This document shows, one piece after another, positions 54,357 to 62,906 of a stretch of DNA of 64,000 nucleotides. A model generated the notes under the pieces. The model did no database searches, was not told the DNA's origin, and saw nothing but the letters and a program-made list of their open reading frames with translations. The position numbers were made by a program, and so were the translations under genes. Where the stretch lies: the NCBI GenBank assembly GCA_910584665.1, contig CAJUBL010000005.1, forward strand, positions 5,335-69,334, given 5' to 3'. Numbering within the stretch: the stretch's first letter is position 1; each line of letters starts with the position of its first letter. Source of the DNA: an uncultured Muribaculaceae bacterium (GTDB lineage: Bacteria; Bacteroidota; Bacteroidia; Bacteroidales; Muribaculaceae).

Positions 54357-55355
54357 ATGAAGAAATTTTCTGTTATTATTCCGGTCTACAATCGGCCAGA
54401 TGAAATCAATGAATTACTTGACAGCCTGTCACGACAATCATATTCCGACTTTGAGGTTATCATCGTCGAGGATGGATCGACATTACCATGTCATGAGATT
54501 GTCGACCGATATGCCGGCCGCCTCGATATCAGATACATATATAAAGATAATGAGGGCCGGTCAATAGCCAGAAATGCAGGCATAGAAGCTTCGGACGGAG
54601 ACTATCTGGTATTCTTCGATTCGGACTGCGTCATACCTCCGCAGTATTTCGAGTCTCTTAACAAATATCTGACCGCCAGTCCGGCAGACTGCTACGGTGG
54701 TCCGGATGCGGCGCATGACTCTTTCAGTGACACACAGAAAGCTATCAACTACGCCATGACCTCGTTCCTGACTACCGGCGGCATACGCGGCGGGAAGATA
54801 CAGCTCGAAAAGTTCGTACCCCGCACATTCAATACCGGTTTCAGCCGCAAGGTTTATGACCATGTCGGCGGGTTCCGCGAGATGTTCTCTGAAGACATCG
54901 ACATGAGCACGCGTATAAAACAGGCAGGATTCTCCATCGCGCTGATACGGGAAGCGTTCGTCTACCACAAGCGTCGCGTGAATTTCAGGAAATTTCTGCG
55001 TCAGGTATACGTCTTCGGCATGTCACGCATCACACTCAGACTGCTATATCCCGACTCACTCAAGCTTGTCCACACACTGCCTGCATTGTTTGTCGCAGGA
55101 TGTGTTGTCCTCGTAACACTGGGGTGCACAGTGTCACCATGGTTTCTGACACCGATCGGCGCCTATATCGTCCTGCTGTTTGCTGACGCACTTGTGTCAA
55201 CCCGGAGTCTTAAAATAGCGGCAATGGCCATTCCGGCGGCATTCATACAGCTGTGGGGTTACGGATGCGGCTTCATAAAGGCTTTCGTGCTCAAAATTCT
55301 GCTTGGTCACGGACGTAACATAGATGAAGAAATCAGATTAAGAAAAGGCAAGTAA
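54357..55355 (+). CDS. Family 2 glycosyltransferase, membrane anchored
   Basis: A 332-residue GT-A enzyme. MKKFSVIIPVYNRPDEINEL opens the nucleotide-sugar fold; EDGS and the metal motif DSD in LVFFDSDCVIPP follow; the acceptor-side ED is in MFSEDIDMSTRIKQAG. Two hydrophobic segments at ~235-285 (LPALFVAGCVVLVTLGCTV, TPIGAYIVLLFADALV) anchor it. Likely adds sugar to a lipid-linked or surface glycan; donor and acceptor unknown. It precedes radC by 4 bases. Confidence 0.88.
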   Translation: MKKFSVIIPVYNRPDEINELLDSLSRQSYSDFEVIIVEDGSTLPCHEIVDRYAGRLDIRYIYKDNEGRSIARNAGIEASDGDYLVFFDSDCVIPPQYFESLNKYLTASPADCYGGPDAAHDSFSDTQKAINYAMTSFLTTGGIRGGKIQLEKFVPRTFNTGFSRKVYDHVGGFREMFSEDIDMSTRIKQAGFSIALIREAFVYHKRRVNFRKFLRQVYVFGMSRITLRLLYPDSLKLVHTLPALFVAGCVVLVTLGCTVSPWFLTPIGAYIVLLFADALVSTRSLKIAAMAIPAAFIQLWGYGCGFIKAFVLKILLGHGRNIDEEIRLRKGK

Positions 55356-55359
55356 TACC

Positions 55360-56076
55360 ATGTATGACGAGGATTTCAACCCGCCGGCAGTACCCCGTGT
55401 AGCCGATCTTGACATTGACGACAAGCCACGAGAAAAAGCTATGAGAAACGGCATCCAGTCACTGAGCAAAGCCGAGCTTATGGCCATAATTCTTGGAAGC
55501 GGTATTGTAGGAAAGTCTGTAATAGCGCTTAGTCAGGACATTCTGCGAGACAATGACAACAGCCTGCACAGGCTGTCACAGATGAGCGTTGACGAACTGT
55601 GCTCCCGTTACAAAGGTATCGGACCGGCCAAAGCTATCAGCCTCAAGGCTGCGGTAGAACTCGGCACACGCAGTGTCGAGGACGGCCAGGTACTTCCAGA
55701 ACAGATCACAGGAGGACATGATGTATATAATCTTATGAGACAGAAACTCCAGAATATCAATTATGAAGAATTCTGGGTATTGCATCTTTCACGTTCCAAC
55801 AGAGTCATCTCACGTGAATGTGTGAGCCGAGGCGGTACTGCAGGCACAGTAGTCGACACCAAGCTTATACTGAAAAGCGCTATCAACAAACTCGCATCGT
55901 CACTGATACTTGTCCACAACCATCCGTCAGGCACACTACGTCCAAGCGGTGAGGACGACAACATAACCCGCCGTATAAAGGAAGCCGCCAGACTGCTTGA
56001 CATCCGCCTTCTCGACCACGTGATCATAACCTCCACAGGTTACTACTCATACAACGACAACAACCGGCTGTCATAA
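55360..56076 (+). CDS. radC: RadC / JAB1-MPN-like DNA repair protein
   Basis: A 238-residue UPF0758 protein. N-terminal helix-hairpin-helix part (MRNGIQSLSKAELMAIILGS and YKGIGPAKAISLKAAVELGT) followed by the JAMM-like metal site: HNHPSG in SLILVHNHPSGTLRPSGED with the downstream Asp in LDIRLLDHVII. The historic link to repair is weak; the metal site suggests a peptidase or nuclease-like function. Length is normal. Confidence 0.92.
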   Translation: MYDEDFNPPAVPRVADLDIDDKPREKAMRNGIQSLSKAELMAIILGSGIVGKSVIALSQDILRDNDNSLHRLSQMSVDELCSRYKGIGPAKAISLKAAVELGTRSVEDGQVLPEQITGGHDVYNLMRQKLQNINYEEFWVLHLSRSNRVISRECVSRGGTAGTVVDTKLILKSAINKLASSLILVHNHPSGTLRPSGEDDNITRRIKEAARLLDIRLLDHVIITSTGYYSYNDNNRLS

Positions 56077-56116
56077 CCATTTAAAGCGCACCATCCGGAT
56101 GCTGGGGATTGAAAGC

Positions 56117-56350
56117 GCAGATTTCGCAGATTATTTTTGAGCGTGCCGGTCAAGAAAAGAACCGCAAATTACGCAAATTACGCAAATTATTTTTGGGGTG
56201 GGCCGGACAGTCGTATCAACCTGACTTTTTTGCGTAATTTGCGGTTAAATTTTTACTCCGGATGGCTCTTTTAATCTGCGATCTTCGTTCCTCCTTATCC
56301 ATATATGCAGAACGCTTTCGTAGCGAAGCGTAGAGAGAATCTGCGATTTA
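56117..56350. repeat. Inverted- and direct-repeat element in intergenic region
   Basis: The 404-base gap after radC holds a perfect 18-base inverted repeat: AACCGCAAATTACGCAAA (56160-56177) and TTTGCGTAATTTGCGGTT (56229-56246). The left arm sits in three tandem ACGCAAATT-type units. Outside it CGCAGATT and AATCTGCG recur in opposite orientation (56117, ~56274, ~56339), as does TCCGGATG. It is not coding. It looks like a dispersed, MITE-like or REP-like intergenic element. Confidence 0.65.
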
Positions 56351-56395
56351 ATCTTCCCCTCCGGATGAGCCATTCAAATCACACGTGAGGATTTA

Positions 56396-56427
56396 TTTGC
56401 GCAGACACGGATTTGTTCTTACCTTTG
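56396..56427 (+). promoter_or_regulatory. Promoter upstream of the TPP riboswitch
   Basis: TTTG (56396-56399) and TACCTTTG (56420-56427) match the Bacteroidetes -33/-7 pattern with 20 bases between. Transcription would begin near 56431, giving a ~150-base leader that contains the riboswitch. Confidence 0.65.
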
Positions 56428-56480
56428 CAGTGTCGTTAACGGCCTGACTGCCGCGGCGGCACGAGATAGTTTACATATTA

Positions 56481-56580
56481 TTAATTGGGGGTGCGACGGC
56501 CGCGCTATACCGAGTGTGACCGAAGCTGAGATCAGACCCTTAGAACCTGAACCGGGTAATACCGGCGTAGTGAAAATTAA
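56481..56580 (+). promoter_or_regulatory. TPP (THI-element) riboswitch
   Basis: The conserved thi-box is clear: GGGGGTGC near 56487, GCTGAGAT (56525-56532), then ACCCTTAGAACCTGAACC and CGGGTAATACCGGCGTAG. Closing stem P1 is TTAATT (56481-56486) with AATTAA (56575-56580), so the 3' strand ends at the base just before the ATG at 56581. Thiamine pyrophosphate binding would therefore hide the ribosome start site of the receptor gene. Confidence 0.93.
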
Positions 56581-58821
56581 ATGATGAAGAAAAATCTCTT
56601 CCATCGCGCCGGCGTGGCTGTCATAATCACAGCCATGCCGGGAGTTGTTGTCGCTCAAAAACATAGCTCCGACAGCACAGTAGTAAATCTCAACACAGTC
56701 GAGGTAGTGTCAAACCGCGCGGGAGCCACCACTCCCGTAGCCTTTACCAACGTGACCGCGGCCCAGATAGCCAGAATCAACGATGGCCGCGACGTCCCGT
56801 TTCTTCTCGAATCGGTACCATCAGTACTCGTAACAGGCGATGCCGGCGGCGGCATAGGATACTCAGCGATACGTGTACGCGGCACCGATGCCTCACGTAT
56901 CAATATCACAGCCAACGGTATCCCCATCAATGACTCAGAAAGCCACAATGTCTACTGGGTCAATATGCCTGACCTCGTATCGTCGGTACGCGACATACAG
57001 GTGCAGCGTGGTGCCGGGACATCGACCAACGGCGCCGGAGCCTTCGGCGCCAGCATAAACATGACCACCGACGCTCCGCGCCGCGAACGGTATGCCGATG
57101 TGGCAATGTCGTACGGATCGTACAACTCCAACCGCCAGACGGTAAAAGTAGGCTCGGGAATGTTTGGCGACCACTGGAGTGTCGATGCACGCTTCAGCCA
57201 TATCGGCTCTGACGGCTATATAGACCGTGCTTTTTCAAAATTATGGAGCTATCAGGGACAGCTCTCATACTCATCGACAAACACACTTGCAAGACTTCTC
57301 GCATTCGGCGGCAGGGAACAGACCTATATGGCCTGGGACTATGCCTCGCGCGAGGAAATGGAAAAATACGGCCGTCGCTACAACCCTTGCGGACAGTACA
57401 CAGACGCAGATGGAAACACCGCCTATTACCCGGATCAGTGTGACAACTTCACTCAACATCACATCCAGCTATTGCTGACACAGAATATCGTTCATGGGCT
57501 CACTCTTAATGCCGCTCTTCATTACACCAAGGGAGACGGATATTACGACCAGTACAAGACCGGAAGAACACTGGCAGAATATGGACTGAAACCATTTATT
57601 GATGCTGACGGTCAGGAAGTCGAGGAGAGCGACCTGATACGTCTGAAGTACAACGACAACGACTTTGGAGGAGGTATGTTCAATATCAGATACAATTCGG
57701 AACGTGCTAATGTAACTGTAGGAAGTGCAGCGAACTATCATCGTGGCAAGCACTTCGGCCGCATCAAATGGGTGCGCAACTACGTGGGTGGCATAAATCC
57801 GCTACAGGAATATTACTATAACACCGGCCGCAAGTCCGATTTCAATATCTATAGCCGCGCTGATGTGAACATAACCCGCGGACTCACAGGATATGCCGAC
57901 CTTCAATACCGTCACATACACTATACGATCAACGGCGTAAGTGACAATTTTGACTGGAATACAGGGGGAATGGCACAGCTGGACGTACATCAGAACTACA
58001 ACTTCTTCAACCCCAAGGCCGGACTTAACTACACCTGGAAATCCCACCGCGCCTTTGCATCCTGGAGTGTGGCTCACAAAGAACCTGTACGTGATAATTT
58101 TACCGACGGAGATCCCCGACATGTCCCCAGTGCCGAACGCCTCTTCGACTATGAGCTCGGATACAACTACACGTCAAGACTACTGAGTCTCGGAATCAAT
58201 CTCTACTATATGGACTACAAGGATCAGCTCGTAGTCACCGGCCAGTTGTCCGACACAGGCAACGCACTGAGTGTCAACGTACCGTCAAGCTACCGCATGG
58301 GTATCGAAATGCAGGCCTCTTTAAGACCGCTGTCGTGGTTCGACTGGGATATCAACGCCACACTTTCACGCAACCGGATAAAGAACTTTACAGAATACAT
58401 CTACGAGGACGAATGGACCAATCCAATATCCTTTGACCGCGGAGACACCCCCATTGCATTCTCACCGTCTGTGATAATGCACAACTCGTTCAATTTCCAC
58501 GTGCGTGATTTTGAAGCGTCACTCGTCACACGATATGTGTCGAGCCAGTATATGAACAACGCCCGTTCGGCAGAAGCCCGTCTCGACGAATACTGCGTGA
58601 GCGATCTCCGATTAGGCTATACATGGCATAATCTACACGGGATCAAGGCTCTCCGTCTTGGACTGACAGTATATAACCTGTTTGACAAGAAATACTGTAA
58701 CAACGGCTACGCAGGTGCAGGATACTACACAGACGGCAACGACAGAATAATATACCGCTACGCCGGCTATGCCGCCCAGGCTACAACCAACTTCATGGGA
58801 ACAGTGTCTCTCAGTTTCTGA
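56581..58821 (+). CDS. TonB-dependent thiamine (or precursor) receptor
   Basis: A 746-residue outer-membrane receptor. Signal peptide ~1-26 (ending VVVAQ); plug domain ~40-165 with VPFLLESVPSVLVTGDAGGG and RVRGTDASRINITANGIPIN; then a 22-strand barrel ending TTNFMGTVSLSF. It has neither STN nor carboxypeptidase-regulatory domains, unlike the SusC above. Control by the TPP riboswitch and the downstream pnuT make thiamine or a thiamine derivative the likely cargo. Two possible ATGs, 56581 and 56584; both touch riboswitch P1. Confidence 0.92.
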   Translation: MMKKNLFHRAGVAVIITAMPGVVVAQKHSSDSTVVNLNTVEVVSNRAGATTPVAFTNVTAAQIARINDGRDVPFLLESVPSVLVTGDAGGGIGYSAIRVRGTDASRINITANGIPINDSESHNVYWVNMPDLVSSVRDIQVQRGAGTSTNGAGAFGASINMTTDAPRRERYADVAMSYGSYNSNRQTVKVGSGMFGDHWSVDARFSHIGSDGYIDRAFSKLWSYQGQLSYSSTNTLARLLAFGGREQTYMAWDYASREEMEKYGRRYNPCGQYTDADGNTAYYPDQCDNFTQHHIQLLLTQNIVHGLTLNAALHYTKGDGYYDQYKTGRTLAEYGLKPFIDADGQEVEESDLIRLKYNDNDFGGGMFNIRYNSERANVTVGSAANYHRGKHFGRIKWVRNYVGGINPLQEYYYNTGRKSDFNIYSRADVNITRGLTGYADLQYRHIHYTINGVSDNFDWNTGGMAQLDVHQNYNFFNPKAGLNYTWKSHRAFASWSVAHKEPVRDNFTDGDPRHVPSAERLFDYELGYNYTSRLLSLGINLYYMDYKDQLVVTGQLSDTGNALSVNVPSSYRMGIEMQASLRPLSWFDWDINATLSRNRIKNFTEYIYEDEWTNPISFDRGDTPIAFSPSVIMHNSFNFHVRDFEASLVTRYVSSQYMNNARSAEARLDEYCVSDLRLGYTWHNLHGIKALRLGLTVYNLFDKKYCNNGYAGAGYYTDGNDRIIYRYAGYAAQATTNFMGTVSLSF

Positions 58822-58828
58822 AAAAACA

Positions 58829-59413
58829 ATGAACATAGACCTTGTAATCGAGATTGCCGGTTTCATACTCGGACTACTGTACCTGTGGTACGAGTATCAT
58901 GCCGATCCGCGTCTCTGGCTGGTGTCGGTCATCATGCCGGCAATCTCGATGTACATATATTACAGCCGCGGCCTTTATGCCGACTTCGGCATAAATATAT
59001 ATTATCTGCTGATCGCACTTTACGGCTATCTTCACTGGACGCGCTCCGGGAAAACCGGTCCGGCGAAGACTAAGAAACGAAATATAAGCCATACCCCGCT
59101 GTGGGGATGGTGCGTTGTCATTACATCTCTTGCCCTGCTGTGGGTAACTCTATGGTATTTCCTCTCTACATTCACCGACAGCACCGTACCCGTGGCAGAC
59201 GCGTTCACAACGGCATTCAGCATAGTGGCCACATGGATGCTGGCCCGCAAGTGGGCCGAGCAATGGCTCGCATGGATTGTCATTGATTTCGCCTGTGTAG
59301 GACTATATATATATAAGGGGATCTATTTCTACGCTACCCTGTATGCCGTCTACACGGCAATAGCATTCTTAGGCTACCGGAAGTGGTGCCGCATGATTAC
59401 GGCATCAGAATAG
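58829..59413 (+). CDS. pnuT: PnuC-like thiamine transporter PnuT
   Basis: A 194-residue inner-membrane protein with seven or so helices, PnuC family. ATG 58829 (MNIDLVIEIAGFILGLLYLW) is preferred to an in-frame upstream ATG at 58769 that lies inside the receptor gene. The C-terminal WAEQWLAWIVIDFACVGLYI and YAVYTAIAFLGYRKW are typical. Seven bases after the TonB receptor and under the same TPP riboswitch, it should carry thiamine rather than nicotinamide riboside. A thiamine pyrophosphokinase gene, often third in this operon, is absent here. Confidence 0.9.
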   Translation: MNIDLVIEIAGFILGLLYLWYEYHADPRLWLVSVIMPAISMYIYYSRGLYADFGINIYYLLIALYGYLHWTRSGKTGPAKTKKRNISHTPLWGWCVVITSLALLWVTLWYFLSTFTDSTVPVADAFTTAFSIVATWMLARKWAEQWLAWIVIDFACVGLYIYKGIYFYATLYAVYTAIAFLGYRKWCRMITASE

Positions 59414-59656
59414 AGTAAGCTGTACCGGAGGCATGGCAACCGCATGCATTCTTACCGCACGGCGCTCGCGCCAGCCGAGAGTACCGTTGCGCAACTCCAC
59501 GGTAACGAGACCGGCGACACCGCCAAGATGCCCGCAGACCGATTTCATCACGTCTGCAACCGAACCGAAGCCTGAGAGAGTAAGCCTGACGAGGGTTTTA
59601 CCACCGGATGTAACGGTTGCGAAGATTGTATCGGTTGTGCGGAGATCAGTATCCAT
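59405..59656 (-). CDS. Small conserved-looking hypothetical protein
   Basis: An 83-residue protein (MDTDLRTTDTIFATVTSGGK, then GFGSVADVMKSVCGHLGGVA and GLVTVELRNGTLGWRERRAV). No domain I can name; predicted to be a small alpha/beta protein. It has its own -7 element and overlaps the end of pnuT by 9 bases tail-to-tail. The regular strand-turn pattern and the promoter argue it is real. Confidence 0.55.
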   Translation of the reverse strand: MDTDLRTTDTIFATVTSGGKTLVRLTLSGFGSVADVMKSVCGHLGGVAGLVTVELRNGTLGWRERRAVRMHAVAMPPVQLTLF

Positions 59657-59684
59657 ATTATTGAGTTTTTTATCGTTTACATTG

Positions 59685-59722
59685 CAAAGGTAGCACGTAA
59701 CATGTGCTATATTTTAGCACAT
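59685..59722. promoter_or_regulatory. -7 element with three TAGCAC half-sites (operator candidate)
   Basis: Minus-strand TACCTTTG (59685-59692) is a -7 box for the 83-residue gene. TAGCAC occurs at 59691 and 59715 and as GTGCTA at 59704, giving one exact inverted pair, ATGTGCTA/TAGCACAT (59702-59722). The first copy overlaps the -7 box. This looks like a repressor site in the divergent spacer shared with ispD. Confidence 0.5.
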
Positions 59723-59770
59723 CATTGTTAATTTATTACAATACATCAATAAAAATCCACTCACTTACAG

Positions 59771-59778
59771 TAACTTTG
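59771..59778 (+). promoter_or_regulatory. -7 element almost touching the ispD start
   Basis: TAACTTTG fits TANNTTTG and ends 5 bases before ATG 59784, which implies a near-leaderless ispD mRNA if used. No clear -33 TTTG is seen. Confidence 0.4.
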
Positions 59779-59783
59779 TAGTG

Positions 59784-60470
59784 ATGAATGGGAAAAAAAT
59801 CTACATAATAGTAGTGGCCGCCGGCTCGGGCAGCAGATTCGGGGCAGATATACCCAAGCAATACTGTATGCTCGGATGCAAGCCTGTTCTATGCCATACT
59901 ATCGACAATCTACTGCAGGCCGTGCCATCGGCTCATATCATTACAGTTGTAAGCGCCGGCATGGCCGACTACTGGAGGGAACTGGCAGTAACTCACAAAA
60001 CCCAACCAGGCCGGATAGTCACAGGAGGGAATTCTCGCTGGGAGTCTGTCAGAAACGCTCTTGCCACCATAACGGATGATGAAGACTCCATCGTTCTGGT
60101 TCACGACGGAGCCCGTCCGCTGGTCGGCCGGGACACCGTGATCGGAGTCATAAAAGCCGTGAGACCCGGCTGTTCGGCCGTTCCTGTCATACCGGTCACA
60201 GACTCACTGCGCCGCATAACGGCCGATGGAAGCTCGGAAGCTGTCGACCGTAGTGAATACAGAGCAGTAGTAACACCTCAGGGATTCAGACTCGGAGACA
60301 TTACAGCAGCCTACCGTCTCCCCTATGCCACAGCTTTCACTGACGACGCCTCGGTAATGGCGGCCGCAGGATTCTCCGGCACAACACTCATACAGTCGCA
60401 CCCATCCAACATCAAGATAACCAATCCGGGAGACCTCGCGATGGCCGCCTGGTATCTCACACGCCGATAA
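59784..60470 (+). CDS. ispD: 2-C-methyl-D-erythritol 4-phosphate cytidylyltransferase
   Basis: A 228-residue enzyme of the non-mevalonate isoprenoid pathway; it joins CTP and MEP. Start at ATG 59784 (MNGKKIYIIV); a GTG lies 3 bases upstream. The nucleotide-binding VVAAGSGSRFGADIPKQY is the IspD signature, followed by VLVHDGARPLVGRDTV and the MEP-site VTPQGFRLGDI, TDDASVMAAAG and SHPSNIKITNPGDL. Its stop shares a base with the recG start. Confidence 0.96.
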   Translation: MNGKKIYIIVVAAGSGSRFGADIPKQYCMLGCKPVLCHTIDNLLQAVPSAHIITVVSAGMADYWRELAVTHKTQPGRIVTGGNSRWESVRNALATITDDEDSIVLVHDGARPLVGRDTVIGVIKAVRPGCSAVPVIPVTDSLRRITADGSSEAVDRSEYRAVVTPQGFRLGDITAAYRLPYATAFTDDASVMAAAGFSGTTLIQSHPSNIKITNPGDLAMAAWYLTRR

Positions 60471-62560
60471 TGGATACACTTCGACGACGCGAGATAATGT
60501 ACATCAAAGGGATAGGCCCCCGACGAGCCGAGCTCTTAGACAAAGAACTCGGGATAAAAACATTCTACGACCTTCTGCATCACTTTCCCCATAGCTATCT
60601 TGACCGTTCGTCGATATACCGGATCAAAGATCTCACAGGTGAGATGCCATACATACAGTTCAAAGGAAAGTTTGTAAGCTTCAACACTCTCGGCGAGGGA
60701 GCCAAGACACGTCTCGTGGGACTGTTCAGCGATGGCACGGCCACGATCGAGATCGTATGGTTCCGCCGCATCAGGACACTGAAAGATATGTATGTCACAG
60801 GACGTGAATACATAGTCTTTGGCAAACCCGAAGTATTCAACGGCCGCTGGAGCATGGTCCATCCCGAGATCGACATCACCACCTCGGCCGGTGCTATGCA
60901 GGGACTGCGCGGCGTCTATCCGCTTACCGAAAAACTCCGCTCCGCCGGTATATCCTCACGCACCATTCACAGCTATATACAGTCGGCACTCGCATCGGTC
61001 AGAAACATAAGTGACCCGCTGCCGTCCGATATGATAGCCCACTACAGACTCATGCCACTGCATGACGCACTGGTAAACATTCACACCCCCCATAACACAG
61101 CAGAGCTACAGCAAGCCAGGTACCGGCTTAAGTTTGACGAACTGTTCTTTCTGCAACTTAATATTCTGCAATACAGTTCAAAACGCAATAAGCACATCTT
61201 AGGGTTCAAGTTTCCGCGAATAGGACGGTTCTTCAATCAATTTTACAGCGAATGCCTCCCGTTCGAACTCACAGGAGCCCAGAAACGCGTCATCAGGGAG
61301 ATACGTGCCGACATGGGAAGCGGACGTCAGATGAACAGGCTGCTACAGGGGGATGTCGGCAGCGGCAAGACACTTGTCGCACTGCTGAGCATACTCATAG
61401 CTCTTGACAACGGGACCCAGACATGCCTGATGGCCCCCACCGAGATTCTCGCCACCCAACACTACGAGACTATAGCCAAGATGGTAGCGCCTATAGGCAT
61501 CAACGTAAGACTGCTCACAGGCTCAACCCGTAAGAAACAACGCGACATCATACATCGCGAGCTCGAGGATGGCACTCTACACATTCTTATAGGCACCCAT
61601 GCAGTCATCGAAGACAAGGTTAAATTCAAAAACCTTGGATTTGTTGTAATTGACGAACAGCACCGCTTCGGCGTGATGCAGCGCTCCCGCCTGTGGCAGA
61701 AGAACACCACCCCGCCCCATGTTCTGGTGATGACCGCCACCCCGATTCCCCGCACACTCGCCATGACGATATACGGAGATCTTGAAGTCTCGGTCATCGA
61801 CGAACTTCCTCCCGGGCGCAAGCCTGTCACCACCCTGCTGCGCTACGATAACTCACGGTTCGAAGTATACAAATCGATAGGGCGGCAACTACGCGAAGGC
61901 AGGCAGGTATATATTGTGTATCCGCTTATCAGAGAGAATGAGAAACTTGATCTCAGATGTCTTGAGGACGGATATCAAAGCATCCGGAACAACTTTCCGA
62001 GTTACAGGACAGCCTATGTACACGGTCGCATGAAACCGGCCGAAAAAGACTGGCAGATGGAACTTTTCGCTACCAATCAGGCCCAGATACTTGTCGCCAC
62101 AACCGTCATCGAGGTCGGCGTCAACGTACCGAACGCCACCGTAATGGTGATCGAGAATGCGGAACGCTTCGGCCTGTCACAGCTACACCAGTTACGCGGC
62201 CGAGTAGGCCGTGGCGCCGACCGGTCATACTGCATACTCATGTCCAAGCCACAGATATCACGCGAGACACGCCAGCGCCTCGAACTGATGACCACCACTA
62301 CCGATGGCTTCATAATAGCTGAAGCCGACCTTAAGATGCGCGGCCCCGGCGACCTTGAGGGAACAATGCAGAGCGGCATCGCTCTTAACCTGCATATAGC
62401 CAACCTTGCTACCGACGGGACAATCATACAGCTCGCCCGTAACGCCGCAGAAGATCTTCTTGACAGCGACCCGACATTATGTACACAGGCCAACAACCGT
62501 ATAGCCCGCGAACTACACACGCTTTTCGACCGGCGGATTGACCTGAGCCATATAAGCTGA
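60470..62560 (+). CDS. recG: ATP-dependent DNA helicase RecG
   Basis: A 696-residue branch-migrating helicase that rescues stalled forks. The wedge/OB domain (~60-160) includes YIQFKGKFVSFNTLGEGA; the helicase core has Walker A LLQGDVGSGKTLVA, DEQH box VVIDEQHRFGVMQR, TATPIPRTLAMTIYGDLEVS, and motif VI QLHQLRGRVGRGADRSYC. The C-terminal AEADLKMRGPGDLEGTMQSG is characteristic. Normal length; translationally coupled to ispD (TAATG). Confidence 0.97.
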   Translation: MDTLRRREIMYIKGIGPRRAELLDKELGIKTFYDLLHHFPHSYLDRSSIYRIKDLTGEMPYIQFKGKFVSFNTLGEGAKTRLVGLFSDGTATIEIVWFRRIRTLKDMYVTGREYIVFGKPEVFNGRWSMVHPEIDITTSAGAMQGLRGVYPLTEKLRSAGISSRTIHSYIQSALASVRNISDPLPSDMIAHYRLMPLHDALVNIHTPHNTAELQQARYRLKFDELFFLQLNILQYSSKRNKHILGFKFPRIGRFFNQFYSECLPFELTGAQKRVIREIRADMGSGRQMNRLLQGDVGSGKTLVALLSILIALDNGTQTCLMAPTEILATQHYETIAKMVAPIGINVRLLTGSTRKKQRDIIHRELEDGTLHILIGTHAVIEDKVKFKNLGFVVIDEQHRFGVMQRSRLWQKNTTPPHVLVMTATPIPRTLAMTIYGDLEVSVIDELPPGRKPVTTLLRYDNSRFEVYKSIGRQLREGRQVYIVYPLIRENEKLDLRCLEDGYQSIRNNFPSYRTAYVHGRMKPAEKDWQMELFATNQAQILVATTVIEVGVNVPNATVMVIENAERFGLSQLHQLRGRVGRGADRSYCILMSKPQISRETRQRLELMTTTTDGFIIAEADLKMRGPGDLEGTMQSGIALNLHIANLATDGTIIQLARNAAEDLLDSDPTLCTQANNRIARELHTLFDRRIDLSHIS

Positions 62561-62569
62561 CATCCGATT

Positions 62570-62842
62570 TCAGGGATTAAGCAAGTCCGGATTGAAAAAA
62601 CTGAATACCTCGTCGGCAAGCGTCAAGGCATGACGAGCCGGACTTTCCGGATTAATATCCATAGCCCTGCGATAACAGTTTATAGCCTCGGCCTTCTTTC
62701 CCGATTGCCAGTATAACCGTCCCAGATAATAGTACGCGACATCATCTCCGGTGTTACTGACCAGATATTTTTTTATGTCAGAGATTGCGTCATCACACTC
62801 TCTCGATTCCATGACTGTCTTAAGAAATTCCCGGGAAGACAT
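62570..62842 (-). CDS. Small TPR-repeat protein
   Basis: A 90-residue protein with one clear tetratricopeptide repeat (YYYLGRLYWQSGKKAEAINC, then YRRAMDINPES) and a likely degenerate one before it. No signal peptide. Ends FFNPDLLNP, a tail I associate with a small Bacteroidales-conserved family. It lies tail-to-tail with recG, 9 bases apart. Role unknown; TPRs mediate protein contacts. Confidence 0.75.
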   Translation of the reverse strand: MSSREFLKTVMESRECDDAISDIKKYLVSNTGDDVAYYYLGRLYWQSGKKAEAINCYRRAMDINPESPARHALTLADEVFSFFNPDLLNP

Positions 62843-62906
62843 GACTTTTACGACATTTGAATTGTTTACATATACAAATGTACTTCATTAATCTGACAAA
62901 ACAACA

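Noticed and set aside
54164..54403. 79-codon ORF after tRNA-Arg
   Set aside because: Runs into the glycosyltransferase start in another frame and spans its promoter element; no domain.
56158..56192. Tandem ACGCAAATT units as a possible CRISPR array
   Set aside because: The units are contiguous, 9 bases long and without spacers; no cas genes are present.
56581..58821. Second SusC-type glycan transporter
   Set aside because: No carboxypeptidase-regulatory domain, no SusD partner, shorter barrel, and a TPP riboswitch upstream; it is a vitamin receptor.
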